Shown: piece after piece, positions 44,212-54,763 of the stretch
Position numbering within the stretch: the first letter of the stretch is position 1
How the letters are laid out: every line of letters starts with the position of its first letter
Assembly: GCA_031841125.1 (NCBI GenBank)
Contig: CM063109.1
Location: 72,236,914-72,300,913, forward strand
Direction: 5' to 3'
Length of the DNA stretch: 64,000 nucleotides
Source: Acanthococcus lagerstroemiae
Lineage: Eukaryota; Arthropoda; Insecta; Hemiptera; Eriococcidae
Notes under the pieces: model-generated
What the model saw: the letters and a program-made list of their open reading frames with translations, nothing else
What the model was told of the DNA's origin: nothing
Databases searched by the model: none
Made by a program: the position numbers and the translations under genes

Positions 44212-44629
44212 ATTTATAATACAAAATTTATTTTTTCCAACTCAAATTCAATTTTGATATTTATATAGAATGGATTTATGTTTCAAATACAAACTGTATT
44301 TGAAATCATTATGATACATGTCAGATCAAGAATTAGTTCTTTACAGACGTACCTGAAACTTGTTTATTTATAGGGTGAAGATCTTCACCGCATAAATCTT
44401 AGTTCTTTCTATTCTATACCATGCTTCTTTATTTCCCCTTGAATTCAGTTTCTTAATTTATAAAAATGATGTGTCGAAAAAATTGCGAATCAATTTCTTA
44501 ATTTACAAAAATGTTACGTCGAATTTTCTTGCATTCAGATTTTCGAATTTTTGATTTTTGATTTTATTTCAATTCTCAACTTTTGCATTTCGATTTTCGA
44601 TTTTAGCATTTTCGATTTTCAATCGAAAA
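44212..44629. other. AT-rich, with repeated TTCGATTTT words
   Basis: From about 44520 to 44632 the sequence is low-complexity, built from ATTTTCGATTTT, TTTTTGATTTT and close variants. No gene. Confidence 0.5.
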
Positions 44630-44838
44630 TACGACACAGAGACATAGACTGGACAGAAAATACTCAGAGACACGAACTGTACAGAGAATACACAGAGAGT
44701 GCGAACTAACAGAGAATATCAGGAATGTGAACTTGAATTAGTATATAACAGAGAGTGCACAGAGCCATGAACTGTACAGAAAATACACAGGAATCGAACT
44801 AACAGAGAATATCAGGAATGTGAACTTGTATTAGTATC
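44630..44838. repeat. tandem repeat, period ~95 bp
   Basis: Two similar units (from about 44664 and 44758) share CGAACTGTACAGAGAATACA or its close copy, CGAACTAACAGAGAATATCA, GGAATGTGAACTTG and ATTAGTAT. A partial third unit lies before them. ACAGAGAATA also recurs within units. Confidence 0.8.
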
Positions 44839-45252
44839 GTAGGTACTTTTCTATACTATACTGATTGATAACAAAAAATGAATAATTTTGCGCGTTTTTC
44901 ATCAAATTAACCGAGTTTTTGGCAATCGGTGGTGAAGAGTTGACTATATTATTAAATTTAATTAGAAATAATGTAAATCCGAGATACATAATTCAAAATA
45001 TTGAGCTACTTACTAGTATAGTCAATTTTCAGATTGTAATGATTTGTGAGAGAATGTTCGAAATTATACAAAAGTTGCTTTATAAAAATGAAAATATCAT
45101 TTCCTACAAATTTCATTCTTATCATTTTCCACGTAATTCCACTCATTTTCGAAAAATTTCGACATAGGTACCTAAATGAAAAAATTCGTTAACGTCCCAT
45201 TAAACTACATGTATTTCATTTTGGTTCTTTCCCCCAATATTGATAAGGAGCG
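44839..45252. other. no gene recognised
   Basis: AT-rich; an 82-codon frame at 44919-45167 has no motif. Confidence 0.4.
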
Positions 45253-45329
45253 TTCCGGTGACGTCATATGTCATTGCCTTATTGTTGCTAAGTAACCATG
45301 CAGTAACTCACTCCGTGACGTCACTGGAA
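45253..45329. promoter_or_regulatory. paired CRE-type palindromes in a hairpin
   Basis: TGACGTCA, the full cAMP-response-element palindrome, occurs at 45259-45266 and 45316-45323. The flanks make the two sites inverted copies (TTCCGGTGACGTCA and its mirror, 13 of 14 bases). It could be a bZIP binding region or simply the ends of a small element. No gene start was identified nearby. Confidence 0.35.
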
Positions 45330-46685
45330 AATGGGCTATTTCAAAGAGCGAGGATACTACTCGCATCAATCATAGCAGAAATGAAGGTACAGAAATTTAC
45401 CTTTCATTCAATTTTTTCCTATACCTACATGATTACGAGTATTGTACCGCAAACCATGCGATTCCAGTAAGTAAATTATTTGTATTCTCTTTGACAGCGA
45501 GTACAAGTGGTGAGTGCATGAGATCAAATGAACGCTGATTAGCAAAATAGAACCAAGCGACAGTCGAGCCGGGCAGCGTCAGTATCGCAACGAGTCGACG
45601 AGCGTGATAACAGCCACTCGAGGGATACGGACGTGGTTATTAGCCGCTATCTGAAAACGATTTCAGTTTCAATAATCGAGGATTTTTCTGGCAGGGCATA
45701 ATTCGTTTTTGCCAAAATTTCGATTTTCGGATTCTCTAGTCGCCTATCTTATAATCGCGAAGTACTTTTAACAGGAATTCTTTCTATTTTTCCTTTTCCG
45801 TTCTGATGTTTGTTGTTCGGTGGTCGGATTTCTAGATACCGTACTTCGCATACGCGTCAATTGTCAAGAAGTTGAGAAATACAAAGAATACTGAAATATT
45901 TCGTTAGCTACGGTATATATTTAGGACATCGACAAAATTGAACGAAACAGGAGCAACTAAAGGATAATTAGGTTGAATACAGACGGTTGATGAGAAAGTG
46001 CGCGTTGCTATTCCTCAATGATGCAAAAACGAGCTCCGAGGAATTTTTTTCGTTTAATTCTTTTAGGTCAATATTTTGATTTAATCATCAGCGAAGAATA
46101 GGAATTTAGTAGATTACGCTAAATCTTTTTCAAATAACCAATTACAATACTTTAACCTCTCATTTGTCCTCATGGGCAGTTTGTACTATCCCGCCTTTTG
46201 TCTTGTGAGTTTGAAGCCCTTGACTCCCATCCCCACTTCCTGAACTCCCGTTCCTAAAATAATAAATTCACTTTGCCAAAGTTCGAGGAAGTGGAGAAGT
46301 GTTTTTAAATGTCCTCTCTCCTCTCCATTCTTTTTTGAAATCCGAAATGCATAAATTTCTTATAATATGTAGTTCCTGTGATTTTCTTTTCGTTTGATTT
46401 GTAGTTGATTTTTTCAAAAATGTACGTTTAAAAAAAATTTTCCTTCCTTTTCATTTTTGTTCTTCCCTTTCTCTCGTTTCGCATCGAAATTTGACGCCCT
46501 CAAATTTTGGCCACTGTGGGCGACCGCCCGCTTCCGCATTAGTAAATCCGTTTACTTGATTGTTAAATTCAAACTTGCCGAGAGAAAGTTGATGTGCGGA
46601 GCTTTTTCTGCTAGAAAGGCCCTCAATTATCCTTTACTCTTGTATTTCAAAACGAGAAAAATGAAATAAAATAAGATAACCGAGC
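45330..46685. other. no gene recognised
   Basis: Mixed AT-rich DNA; no supported coding segment or repeat. Confidence 0.4.
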
Positions 46686-46731
46686 TAATAATAATAATAA
46701 TAATAAGAAGAAGAAGAAGAAGAAGAAGAAT
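46686..46731. repeat. (TAA)n(GAA)n microsatellite
   Basis: A run of AAT triplets passes directly into a run of AAG triplets, ending at TTTTC. Confidence 0.93.
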
Positions 46732-47140
46732 TTTCAATCGAATAAAAACGATTTCATAAGCATGAGAATAGCAAGTGCCAATGCATTCACGCGTTGTTAC
46801 ATACCCGTTTTTTGCCCGTATCCCTCAAGTAGCTTCATAATATATTTTTCAATACAAGCGCTCCAAGCGGATGCCCAGCCCGATTGGGGCCCAATTTTGA
46901 AAGATTCTACGTTTTGTGCTCTTTCCAAGGATACTAATAACATTTTGTCAACAAATGTCGCTTGGTTCTGGTTGCTTAGCAGTGAATGATGATTAAAAAT
47001 AACAAATTTTTGCAAATGGTTGACAGGGGTTAGAGGTAGCCTTTGCCTTTCTTCTCTCTTCACTTCGTTCAAAGTCGACCTATTATACCATCTCATTCGC
47101 GTTTTTCGTGAACAATAGAAATATTATATATTTATATCAC
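46732..47140. other. no gene recognised
   Basis: Frames of 75 and 99 codons overlap on opposite strands; neither has a motif. Confidence 0.4.
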
Positions 47141-47330
47141 TCGCTGCACTAGGGCAGTTATAACCCCAGGTGTGGCCATACGCCATTTTGAAGCATTCCG
47201 CGCCCGTCGTTGCCGAATTGACTACGCGGTACGCTCAGCATAGTCAACTCAGTATTGACGGGCCCGAAAGGCTTCGAAATGGCGTGTGGCCACACTCGAG
47301 GTATATATAGGTTCCTTAGCTGCGCTGGTG
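47141..47330. mobile_element. fold-back element, copy B
   Basis: Inverted arms: GTGTGGCCATACGCCATTTT, GAAGC and GCCCGTC on the left (47170-47208) are answered by GACGGGC, GCTTCGAAATGGCGTGTGG and CCACAC on the right. The core (47211-47250, GAATTGACTACGCGGTACGC) matches the core of copy A at 21045-21087 in reverse orientation, while the arms differ more. It is non-coding. Confidence 0.75.
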
Positions 47331-47917
47331 GAGCAAACTCTTGCATTCAATGTCAAACCTTCCTTTTACCACCTTGTGTAGAAATATACTATTTCCCTGA
47401 GATTTGCCAACTCACTTTCAATTACTTGCCTGTTGATCATATTACAATCGCATAATTATCATGCGCTGTAGGTATATGCAAGGTTGGTTGAGAATGAAGG
47501 GTCAAATTATCATTAAAAAAAAAATATTTTTTGCTAATTTGTGAAACTGGTCGTGAAATTTTTATGCAAGTGTTTTTAAATCATCCATAAAACGGCTTTT
47601 CAATAAGTTTCTTCGTTAGCCAGCCACCACTGCGTGGTCACACCTACTATACAGGCACCTAGCTACTAGGAAGTGTCCCAACCCAAAACTTGTTGAACAT
47701 TTCGCAGAATAAACGTCAATGTAATTAGCACAGTCTCTGTGCATGTGAACTGATTAATTACATCTCATTTAATGAAATAATAAATGGATCGAATGCAACC
47801 TCTACTCGCCTTGCTTCTTTTTACTTTTCATAAGCCAAGTACTGCGAATGTGATGAGATTTATGATACAGAAGTACCTAGTATGCAGGTATCTAGTCATT
47901 ATTATGCATTACAAAAT
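47331..47917. other. no gene recognised
   Basis: AT-rich; no motif or repeat seen. Confidence 0.4.
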
Positions 47918-47930
47918 CTCATATTGTTCT

Positions 47931-48341
47931 CCCCTCTTTTCCTGTGCTCTTACCCGAGCCCTGGAACCGCCTCTTCGAGCATTACCTCAGGGACATCAGG
48001 GAGCCTCTTAGGGCTGCATTAGTCCTCTTCTCTTCTTACCGGGAATCGGCCTCGGTTCCTGTCGAATACCCGTATCACTAGTCCCGCGGTTTTATATGAC
48101 GGTGAGTTCAACGAGCACCGGCAGGTAGCGCCTTACCCACTTACAGCTTTCAGATACTGGCGACCGATTACACACTTCTTGGAAGCCTCTGTTGTAAGTG
48201 GATGTGTACGTTATCAGAATGAGGTGTTAGAATGTGTGACGAGTTCTTTCTTGCATTACTGATAACGATGCCGGCGTTGGTATCGAACCCGGTGCCTTCG
48301 GGTTAGGAAGCCGAGTTCTTACCGCTACGCCACAGAGCCAC
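47931..48341 (-). mobile_element. tRNA-derived SINE, copy B, with 13-bp TSD
   Basis: Flanked by perfect direct repeats CTCATATTGTTCT at 47918-47930 and 48342-48354. On the minus strand the head has box A TGGCGTAGCGG and, 43 bases on, box B GGTTCGATACC (48333-48280). A middle section of about 170 bases follows. The body comes next: GAGGCCGATTCCCGG, CTAATGCAGCCCTAAGAGG, GTCCCTGAGGTAATGCTCGA and TTCCAGGGCTCGGG. That body aligns with SINE A at 30226-30454, but the tRNA-like heads are different. The perfect duplication shows a fairly young insertion. Confidence 0.92.
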
Positions 48342-48361
48342 CTCATATTGTTCTGTTACAG

Positions 48362-48800
48362 TTCTTTGTCTCTAGACTAGTATATTGCGTCTCCACTTCT
48401 TTCTATCCTGTGCTAATATTTTCATTTCTGAGAAGGATTTACACTTTTTTAGGTGTATCCTTAATTATCTGCTCTTCATATAGTTCATTCTTTGCCTTCC
48501 TTTCCAGTTCTCTCCCTCAACCATTCCTTCTAGTAAGTAGTAATAATAATATCGATACGGTGACGTAGGCCCATTCGGGGCGTTTCCGGAACAGGGGGTG
48601 CGCTGTCCCGGGGCCAATTCGGCATGCGTGCATCGTCATACGCCCCTCTATCATCGAATCCCTGGATGTCTTATATTATGACCTATCATTCTAACTCTTC
48701 GCTTTATAATTATATTCAAAATTTCTTTTTTCCTTCCTATTTATTCGCTTCAATACTTGCTCATTCCTGATCTTTTCTGTCCATTCGATTATCAACATTC
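48362..48800 (-). pseudogene. LINE ORF2 C-terminal domain, interrupted
   Basis: Read downwards: LRAYRRMLIIEWTEKIRNEQ and VLKRINRKEK (48800-48730), a broken RRxxMIGHxxRH region, then after an insertion LLEGMVEGENWKGRQRMNY and SEMKILAQDRKKWR (48540-48370). These are the well-known end-of-ORF words of jockey/CR1-like insect LINEs. The R1-tail piece at 48556-48656 splits it. The matching RT lies at 51640-51040 in the same orientation, so both are probably one element. Confidence 0.75.
48556..48656 (+). mobile_element. short 3' piece of the R1-family LINE
   Basis: About 100 bases ending GGCATGCGTGCATCGTCATACG and CCCC, matching the 3' UTR of the R1 copy at 43.9 kb. ATCGA stands at both edges (about 48551 and 48654) as a possible target duplication. 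It is a severely 5'-truncated insertion into the C-terminal domain of another LINE. Confidence 0.65.
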
Positions 48801-49002
48801 TCCGATAAGCTCTTAATCAGCACAGTGATAGGCCTATAGCAATTAGTAAAAAACTGGGGGGGGGGACACACGGATGGGTGACTTTGCAAACAAGTGTTTA
48901 TTCGTTCTTCAAGCCAATAGATGATCAATTTCGACGTTCTGTCTGATTGCTAGCAGCGAATGAGGAATTTCAAATTGGATGTTTACGCATTCCGAGGACA
49001 TA

Positions 49003-49838
49003 CTGTGAGTCACAAAAATATTCGGACATGCAGTTTTTTTTTTTTTTGCAATATTGAAAGAAGAATGGGCGGAAATAATCCGAAAAAATTGTATGTGGCA
49101 GGAGGTAGAGTAGGGAGTCTTAGAGCACCAATTTTGTTTGGAGAAGTACCAAAAATTAAGCATAGAAAAAGAAAAACACAAAATATGTAGCCAAATTAAT
49201 ATTCGGACACCGTGTATTTTTCCCATAAGAAATCCGACTTGATCTTACATTTTCCTGAGTAGGATTCTAGAAAATGTTCCTTTGATGATTAAAAGTTGAT
49301 ACCTGAATAATTGAAGCATTGCAGATTATGAGTTAGGTAATTGCGACATCGTAGCATGACTGAATGCGAAGTTAGGTATGGGTTGAAAAAATTTTAAACA
49401 AGAAAACTTTCTGCATCCGCCTATTATAATTAGCATGCAACCCAAAAAAACAAAATAGTTACGACCCGTCTCTAACTCAACAGTACAGGAGCTATGATGA
49501 TGTGTGTTAAAATTTCATATTCTGTAAAGCTTCTAGTTTACACAAATCACTTGTGATCATCAAAGGAGCATTTTCGGGATTCCTATTCAGGAAAATGTAA
49601 GATCAAGTCGGATTTCTTATGGAAAAAATACACGGTGTCCGAATATTAATTTGGCTACATATTTCGTGTTTTTCTTTTTCTGTGCATAATTTTTGGTACT
49701 TCTCCAAAAAAAAATTGGTGCTCCAAGACTTTCTACTCTACCTCCTGTCACGTACAACTGTTTCGGATTTTTTTTCTGCCCATTCTTCTTTCAATATTTC
49801 GAAAAAACTGCATGTCCGAATATTTTTGTGACTCACAG
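49003..49838. mobile_element. 836-bp fold-back with ~290-bp TIRs, TA target
   Basis: Tips CTGTGAGTCACAAAAATATT and the mirror at 49820-49838 are flanked by TA on both sides (49001-49002 and 49839-49840). Inverted matching continues for nearly 290 bases per arm, including TTCGGACATGCAG, GAAAGAAGAATGGGC, GAGAAGTACCAAAAATTA, ATTCGGACACCGTGTATTTT and AATCCGACTTGATCTTACAT. The 265-base centre encodes nothing. TA duplication and the AGTCACAAAAATATTCGGAC tip suggest a Tc1-type non-autonomous element. Frames in the arms are mirror artefacts. Confidence 0.9.
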
Positions 49839-49840
49839 TA

Positions 49841-50714
49841 TGTATGTTCGTGTATTAGGGTCTTGGCCTTTTGGAGGGAATGTCTCATTTGATTTGTCTT
49901 GTGATTTTTGGAATAAATGAAGAGTACAGTTTTCATGGTTAACATTTCAACATTTCCTAGTTTCTTGCATACATCAGTAGGTAAACATTGTATGTCGATT
50001 TGGAATTACTTGGCACTTTTAATAGGTAACACTGCATTTACAAACTTTTCCTCCGTTCATGTGAATATGTGCAATGTCACCACATCGCGGCGGTACAATT
50101 TGGTACACTTATTTCATATTTCAGTGGAAAAATGTGTGGGGTGGAATATGGTCTCAATCCTTTAGGGAATATATTCCACAATGTCCCATTAAAATCATGA
50201 AAATATCCCGGTTTTCTTACCCAGTTTTTACGGTCCGTAGAGCACGTCAAACTTAAAAGTACAGAGAAAAGTGAGCAAAGTCACCCCATGGGTACTTCTT
50301 CCATCTTGCGCTATCAGACTACCTAAGTGTATAATAGTATACCTATTACGCGGTTAAAGCGGAAAGTGAGCGATTTGCGAGTGCCTAGGCGAGTGCGGCA
50401 ACTGGCATGATCAGAAGCGCTCTGTGAACGCACTAATCGCGTAAGCTACTTTTTTTAAAACAAATACTTCGAAAGAAAATGCCAGATTACAATAGCGCCA
50501 TCTGTAGCAGCGTTTCGTTTTCCGCACTAGATCTTTTTACCAATATTTTCCGCTGCTCTGTTTGGTTGCATGCCAAAAGATTAATTTTTCAAACGCTAAA
50601 ATAGCGATACATGATGCGTTTTCGGAATATGCATTGAGAAAATTCCTTTACCTCCTTTATTTTTTCACCTCCTATTTCCATATTTTTTATTAAATTTTGT
50701 TTCCATCTACTCAC
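49841..50714. other. no gene recognised
   Basis: AT-rich interval between two transposons; short frames without motifs. Confidence 0.4.
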
Positions 50715-50716
50715 TA

Positions 50717-50971
50717 CCCGGTGCGCAATCAGTTACCCTCTAGTTACCCAGTTACCCGCGGAAAAGTTACCCATTTGTTACCCTCAGATTACCCTCAAAT
50801 TACCCTCAGATTACGCTTGTTCCCCTTTAGTTACCCGGGTAACTGGCGGGATACTACGCCATTAGTTACCCTCTAGTTACCCGCGGCGGAAAAGTTACCC
50901 ATTTGTTACCCTCAAATTACCTCTGTTTCCCTTTAGTTACCAGGGTAACTGGTGGGATTTTGCGCATCGGG
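50717..50971. mobile_element. GTTACCC-rich MITE, copy 3
   Basis: Best-preserved of three copies. Tips are CCCGGTGCGCAATCAG and GGGATTTTGCGCATCGGG, with TA on both sides (50715-50716 and 50972-50973). Two half-units inside each contain GTTACCCTCTAGTTACCC, CGCGG, AAAAGTTACCCATTTGTTAC and GGGTAACTGG. It is non-coding and probably moved by a TA-targeting transposase. Confidence 0.88.
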
Positions 50972-51039
50972 TATTATCACTTTTGTATTTTTTATATTCA
51001 TCTCTATTTTATATTTTATTTCTAATCTTTCATCCAGTT

Positions 51040-51640
51040 AGAGTTTTCTTTAGTTCTTTCTTTAATTCTTTCCATTATTGTAATGTCATCTGCAAAACCT
51101 TATCATTCTAACCGTCTTCCCTCATATTATCACGTCTGATTTCCTTTCATTCATTTCTTCAATTACTTTTTCTATAATTAGGTTAAACAGTACCTACTGG
51201 TGACAAACAGCAACCTTGTCTCACTCATTTTCGAATTTTCGCTTCTCCAATTTCATCCTCTATTTGTATTTGAGCCTTTTGATCTTCATATATAAAGTTC
51301 CATATTACTTACTCATCTTTCCTTGTACGTAACTCCTCCCTCCTTCAATAGATGAAACATTTATCAAAAGCTTTTTCTAAGTCTATGAATGCTACATACA
51401 TGTATCCGAACCCTTTCTCAGTTTTTGTTTTCCTAGTAAAAAATTCAAACATAAAATTGCTTCCCTAGTTCCTTTTTACCTTTTCAGAATTCAAATTGAT
51501 CTTCTTATACTTTTTCTTTCATTTTATTTGGTATTCTCTCACTTATATTGATGCATGCGATAGTAAACTTATAACAGGTAGGTACGATAACCTTCACATT
51601 TGCTTGCTCCTGCTTATTTAGGGATCGTAATCGATCAACC
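51040..51640 (-). pseudogene. LINE reverse-transcriptase fragment
   Basis: Minus-strand RT, decayed. It includes palm motif A MYVAFIDLEKAFDK (near 51365-51405), QGCCLSP with LFNLIIEKVIEEMNER (51225-51155) and motif C RFADDITIM (near 51070-51090). Stops and frameshifts are frequent. It continues in the C-terminal piece at 48800-48362 once the DNA between them is set aside. A jockey/CR1-like clade is likely from the C-terminal words. Confidence 0.8.
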
Positions 51641-52890
51641 TTTTTTTCTGGTAACCTATTGGCATTTCTCCTTCCTCATACATATCCAGATCATTAGAAA
51701 GGAGTGGTCTAAAAGCTGGTATAAGATTCTTCAAGACTTTTTCAGACTCTTTTACTACTTTTGTAATATATGTATAGGATTTCTTGAGATCCGTCTAGAC
51801 AATAAAAAATGTCAAGAACAGCTCGAACAAGTTGCAAAAAACTGCATGTCAGAGGTCAATCAAGCCTTGATTAGTCTTAAATGAGTAGATACAAGAATCT
51901 TGTACAAACATTGCCTGGAAGATACCTGGACAAATTTTGAAGAATCTTAAGAAATTTTGAAGTGTCTCGAAAAAATTGGGAAACACCATAAAGAATCTAC
52001 GAAGTCCTGAATCCGTCTAGATGAGTCTCAAAAAGTCAGAATAAGGCGGTGTAAAAGTATTTTCAACAAGCTACACTTTAAGAAATTACAGTTCTTAGTA
52101 ATTCTGAAAGAAGTCTGGAAGAATCTTGAAGAATGTAAAACACAGTTGCAACAGAGGGGTGTACCCAGGAGAACTTCGGAGTCTCCCCCAAGAGAGAGTT
52201 CCACCAAGGGAAGAAAAATGTAAAAAGAAAAAATCGAAATCACAGATTGTCAGGAGAATACCCATAAAAGTACGGAAAATTTTTCGATTATGAAAATACC
52301 TTCCTTTCCCTTAAAAATTACCTATTCTAAAAAGTGGGGAAGATACTTTACCAAAGTTTGGGTCCCGGGAGCCTATTAACATCCTAGATCTGGCACTGCG
52401 TAAGAGCCTTGAAGATGTTTAATTAAAAGCTTGGATGGGTCTGAAACGCAGTATTTAAATCTTTCTAAGCATTCAGCTTGTTACTAAACATTAATCATTT
52501 TTCAATACAATAAATTTTACATACCTTTGTCTGTATGTATAGGTACCTAGCCTACCAAAATGCAATGCTCTAGTTGAAGCCATCATAAAAAACATTTTCT
52601 GTTTCGGTCTTACATGCATTCATCTGATAAAATTAAAAATTTCGATGTCACAGAGGAGGGATGGAGTCGTTCAAGCTCCTCTCTCTGCAGGGGCCAATCC
52701 GTCATTTGAATAGGGTACATACGTAAATATAATATGTATAAATGTATACGTACACGTACAGTACCTATCTATGTAATGTCTGGCGCGCGCTGAATTCGGC
52801 TGTACCTTTTAGAGCGAGACCATCGCTGACCAGCCGATGTGATCAGTTATTTGACGCTATCCATGGATTTACATATTATATGTATAGGTA
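51641..52890. other. no gene; GAATCTTGAAGA-type low complexity
   Basis: From about 51720 to 52140, words such as TCTTGAAGAAT, TTTTGAAGAATCTTAAG and AAGTCTGGAAGAATC recur irregularly. The rest is unassigned AT-rich DNA. Confidence 0.45.
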
Positions 52891-53074
52891 TAGTGGGTAG
52901 GCCAAAAGTCAGCATACGCTCTCGAGTTTTTTTTTCTGAATATTTAAAAACATAATTGTAATTGTCTTTGTTTACAAATAAATAAAGAATCGTGAAAATT
53001 GAAAAATGCAAATTCATACAGAATCGTGAAAATTGAAACATGCAAATTTGTATGCTGACTTTTGGCCCACCCTG
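52891..53074. mobile_element. 184-bp mariner-like MITE
   Basis: Inverted tips: TAGTGGGTAGGCCAAAAGTC with AGCATAC on the left, and GTATGCTGACTTTTGGCCCA followed by CCCTG on the right, next to TA. The GGGTGGGCCAAAA tip wording is common in mariner-type elements. Inside, a 34-base unit containing AGAATCGTGAAAATTGAAA is duplicated. No transposase. Confidence 0.85.
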
Positions 53075-54590
53075 TATATTGTACGTCCACACACATGCAT
53101 ACGCGAACCCCCTTAGGCCTATCTATTATATAAGTATGATACTCGAGCCGTAAAAAATACACTAGGTACTCTTACCTTTTTCCAACAAAAACATGGCAGC
53201 GGTCAAGATATACCAGCAGCGCGGACTCATGTTTGGCACACCGATAATTAGTATGTAGGTACCTAAACGGTATTGATGTTTAATTCGATTTAATAATAAT
53301 TAACTAGTAAGTATCGATATTAATATTGTTAAGTGCCAGTACTTAAATATTTATTCGCAGTCGCTACGTGCCTCCAATTCAATTACACCGACTTTTGTTT
53401 ATTCGGTAATTTATTTTATTTATTTACTCATTTTTTGAAGTAGGTATACGAGCGATTAGCAATACTCCTATGAAGTCGGAATTTTTAATTAGTCGTTTAT
53501 TCTATTCGTTCGAAAAAATGATGATAATAAAATTAATAGGTACTTAATTCTTTCACCTTTATCGCGAGTAAGTACGTGTCATCATTTCTTTTTTTTTCTT
53601 TTTCGTTCGAAAATAGATAAAGTACGAGTACGAGGAAGTTAACGGATAAGAAGTGAACGACGTTAATCCGACGAATTGCGGCAGCGGCATCGAAATACAT
53701 AAAAGCTTGCGACGACCAGTATTCGTTATCTGTTCCGCCTTCCGCTGTATTTCGGGATTCTCAGTTACCGCCGCTTTTCAGAACTTTATTCAGTGTTGCT
53801 AGCTCGGTAGATAATAAAATTTCCCTCTGGCATCAATCAAACCAAATTTCATGCATTACGCGAACTCATTTCCCACATGAACGTCCATTTACGTGGTGGA
53901 CCATAATATTATATGACCCAATCTAACGTAAGAATTTACATCGCGTCGTTGTTAAGCCCTGCTGTGTGCCCTATCGCGTTGAAAGTTGATAATTTTGTAC
54001 TCAGGAGAGGTTTTGGCGGAGAAGAATGGACCATGACCATCCTGTACTTTTCTAAGAAGGAAGTGCTTCTTAATCCAAAGTAAATATGTACTTATGTTAG
54101 GTATAGGTTGTCGAACTGATACGCGATTGTTATGACTTGAAAGCTCGTGGAGTAATTACACGTAGGCATTTACTCGAACACTATCCAATTTTCAAAATAG
54201 AGTCAAAATAATACGAGTATCAAAGACGGATTCGTTAATATCCTAAAAACGCTACCAAGTTATGTCCATATAATTGTTCTATTTAAGGAAATTTACGTTT
54301 CCCTAGCTCCAAAATTTTCCCTTATAAAGCAAAACTGTTGTAAAAATTATTTCGATAAGTACACAAAACCTAAAAAAATTATACGATATGGTGTTTTTTT
54401 CATTTTTTTTTGTTCATTTGAGATATACGTCTTTCACGTGTGTAGGTGCCCAAGTTTCCAAAGGAAAGTCAGAATAATATCAAAAATTAATTCACGGACT
54501 TTGAAAACGCGAAACCCGATATTCACTTCGAATACTGGTACATTACATGCGGGAAACGTATACAATGAAAATACATGGGGACAACATAAT
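53075..54590. other. no gene recognised
   Basis: AT-rich, with no supported coding region, RNA gene or long repeat. Confidence 0.4.
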
Positions 54591-54763
54591 CAGTGGCGTA
54601 GCAAGGGGGGCAGAGGGGGTACATGCCCCCATGCCCCTCCCATCCCAATATTTTTACATAGTCCTCTAATATCGGCGATTTTTAAAAAATACCTCAATTT
54701 TCGACTTTTTCTTCCTTGAAATCCCCCCCCCCCCGCTTTAGGAAGATCCTAGCTACGCCACTG
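54591..54763. mobile_element. 173-bp hAT-type MITE
   Basis: Tips CAGTGGCGTAGC and GCTACGCCACTG are perfect inverted 12-mers. Flanks AACATAAT (54583-54590) and AACATAAC (54764-54771) match at 7 of 8 positions, a typical hAT target duplication. The interior has G-runs and C-runs that pair near the ends. No coding capacity. Confidence 0.9.

Noticed and set aside
48960..49945. Mirror-image frames at both ends of a region
   Set aside because: They are the two arms of the Tc1-type fold-back read in opposite directions.
51600..51884. Plus-strand frame of 94 codons
   Set aside because: Overlaps the antisense side of the LINE RT and low-complexity GAATCTTGAAGA DNA; no motif.
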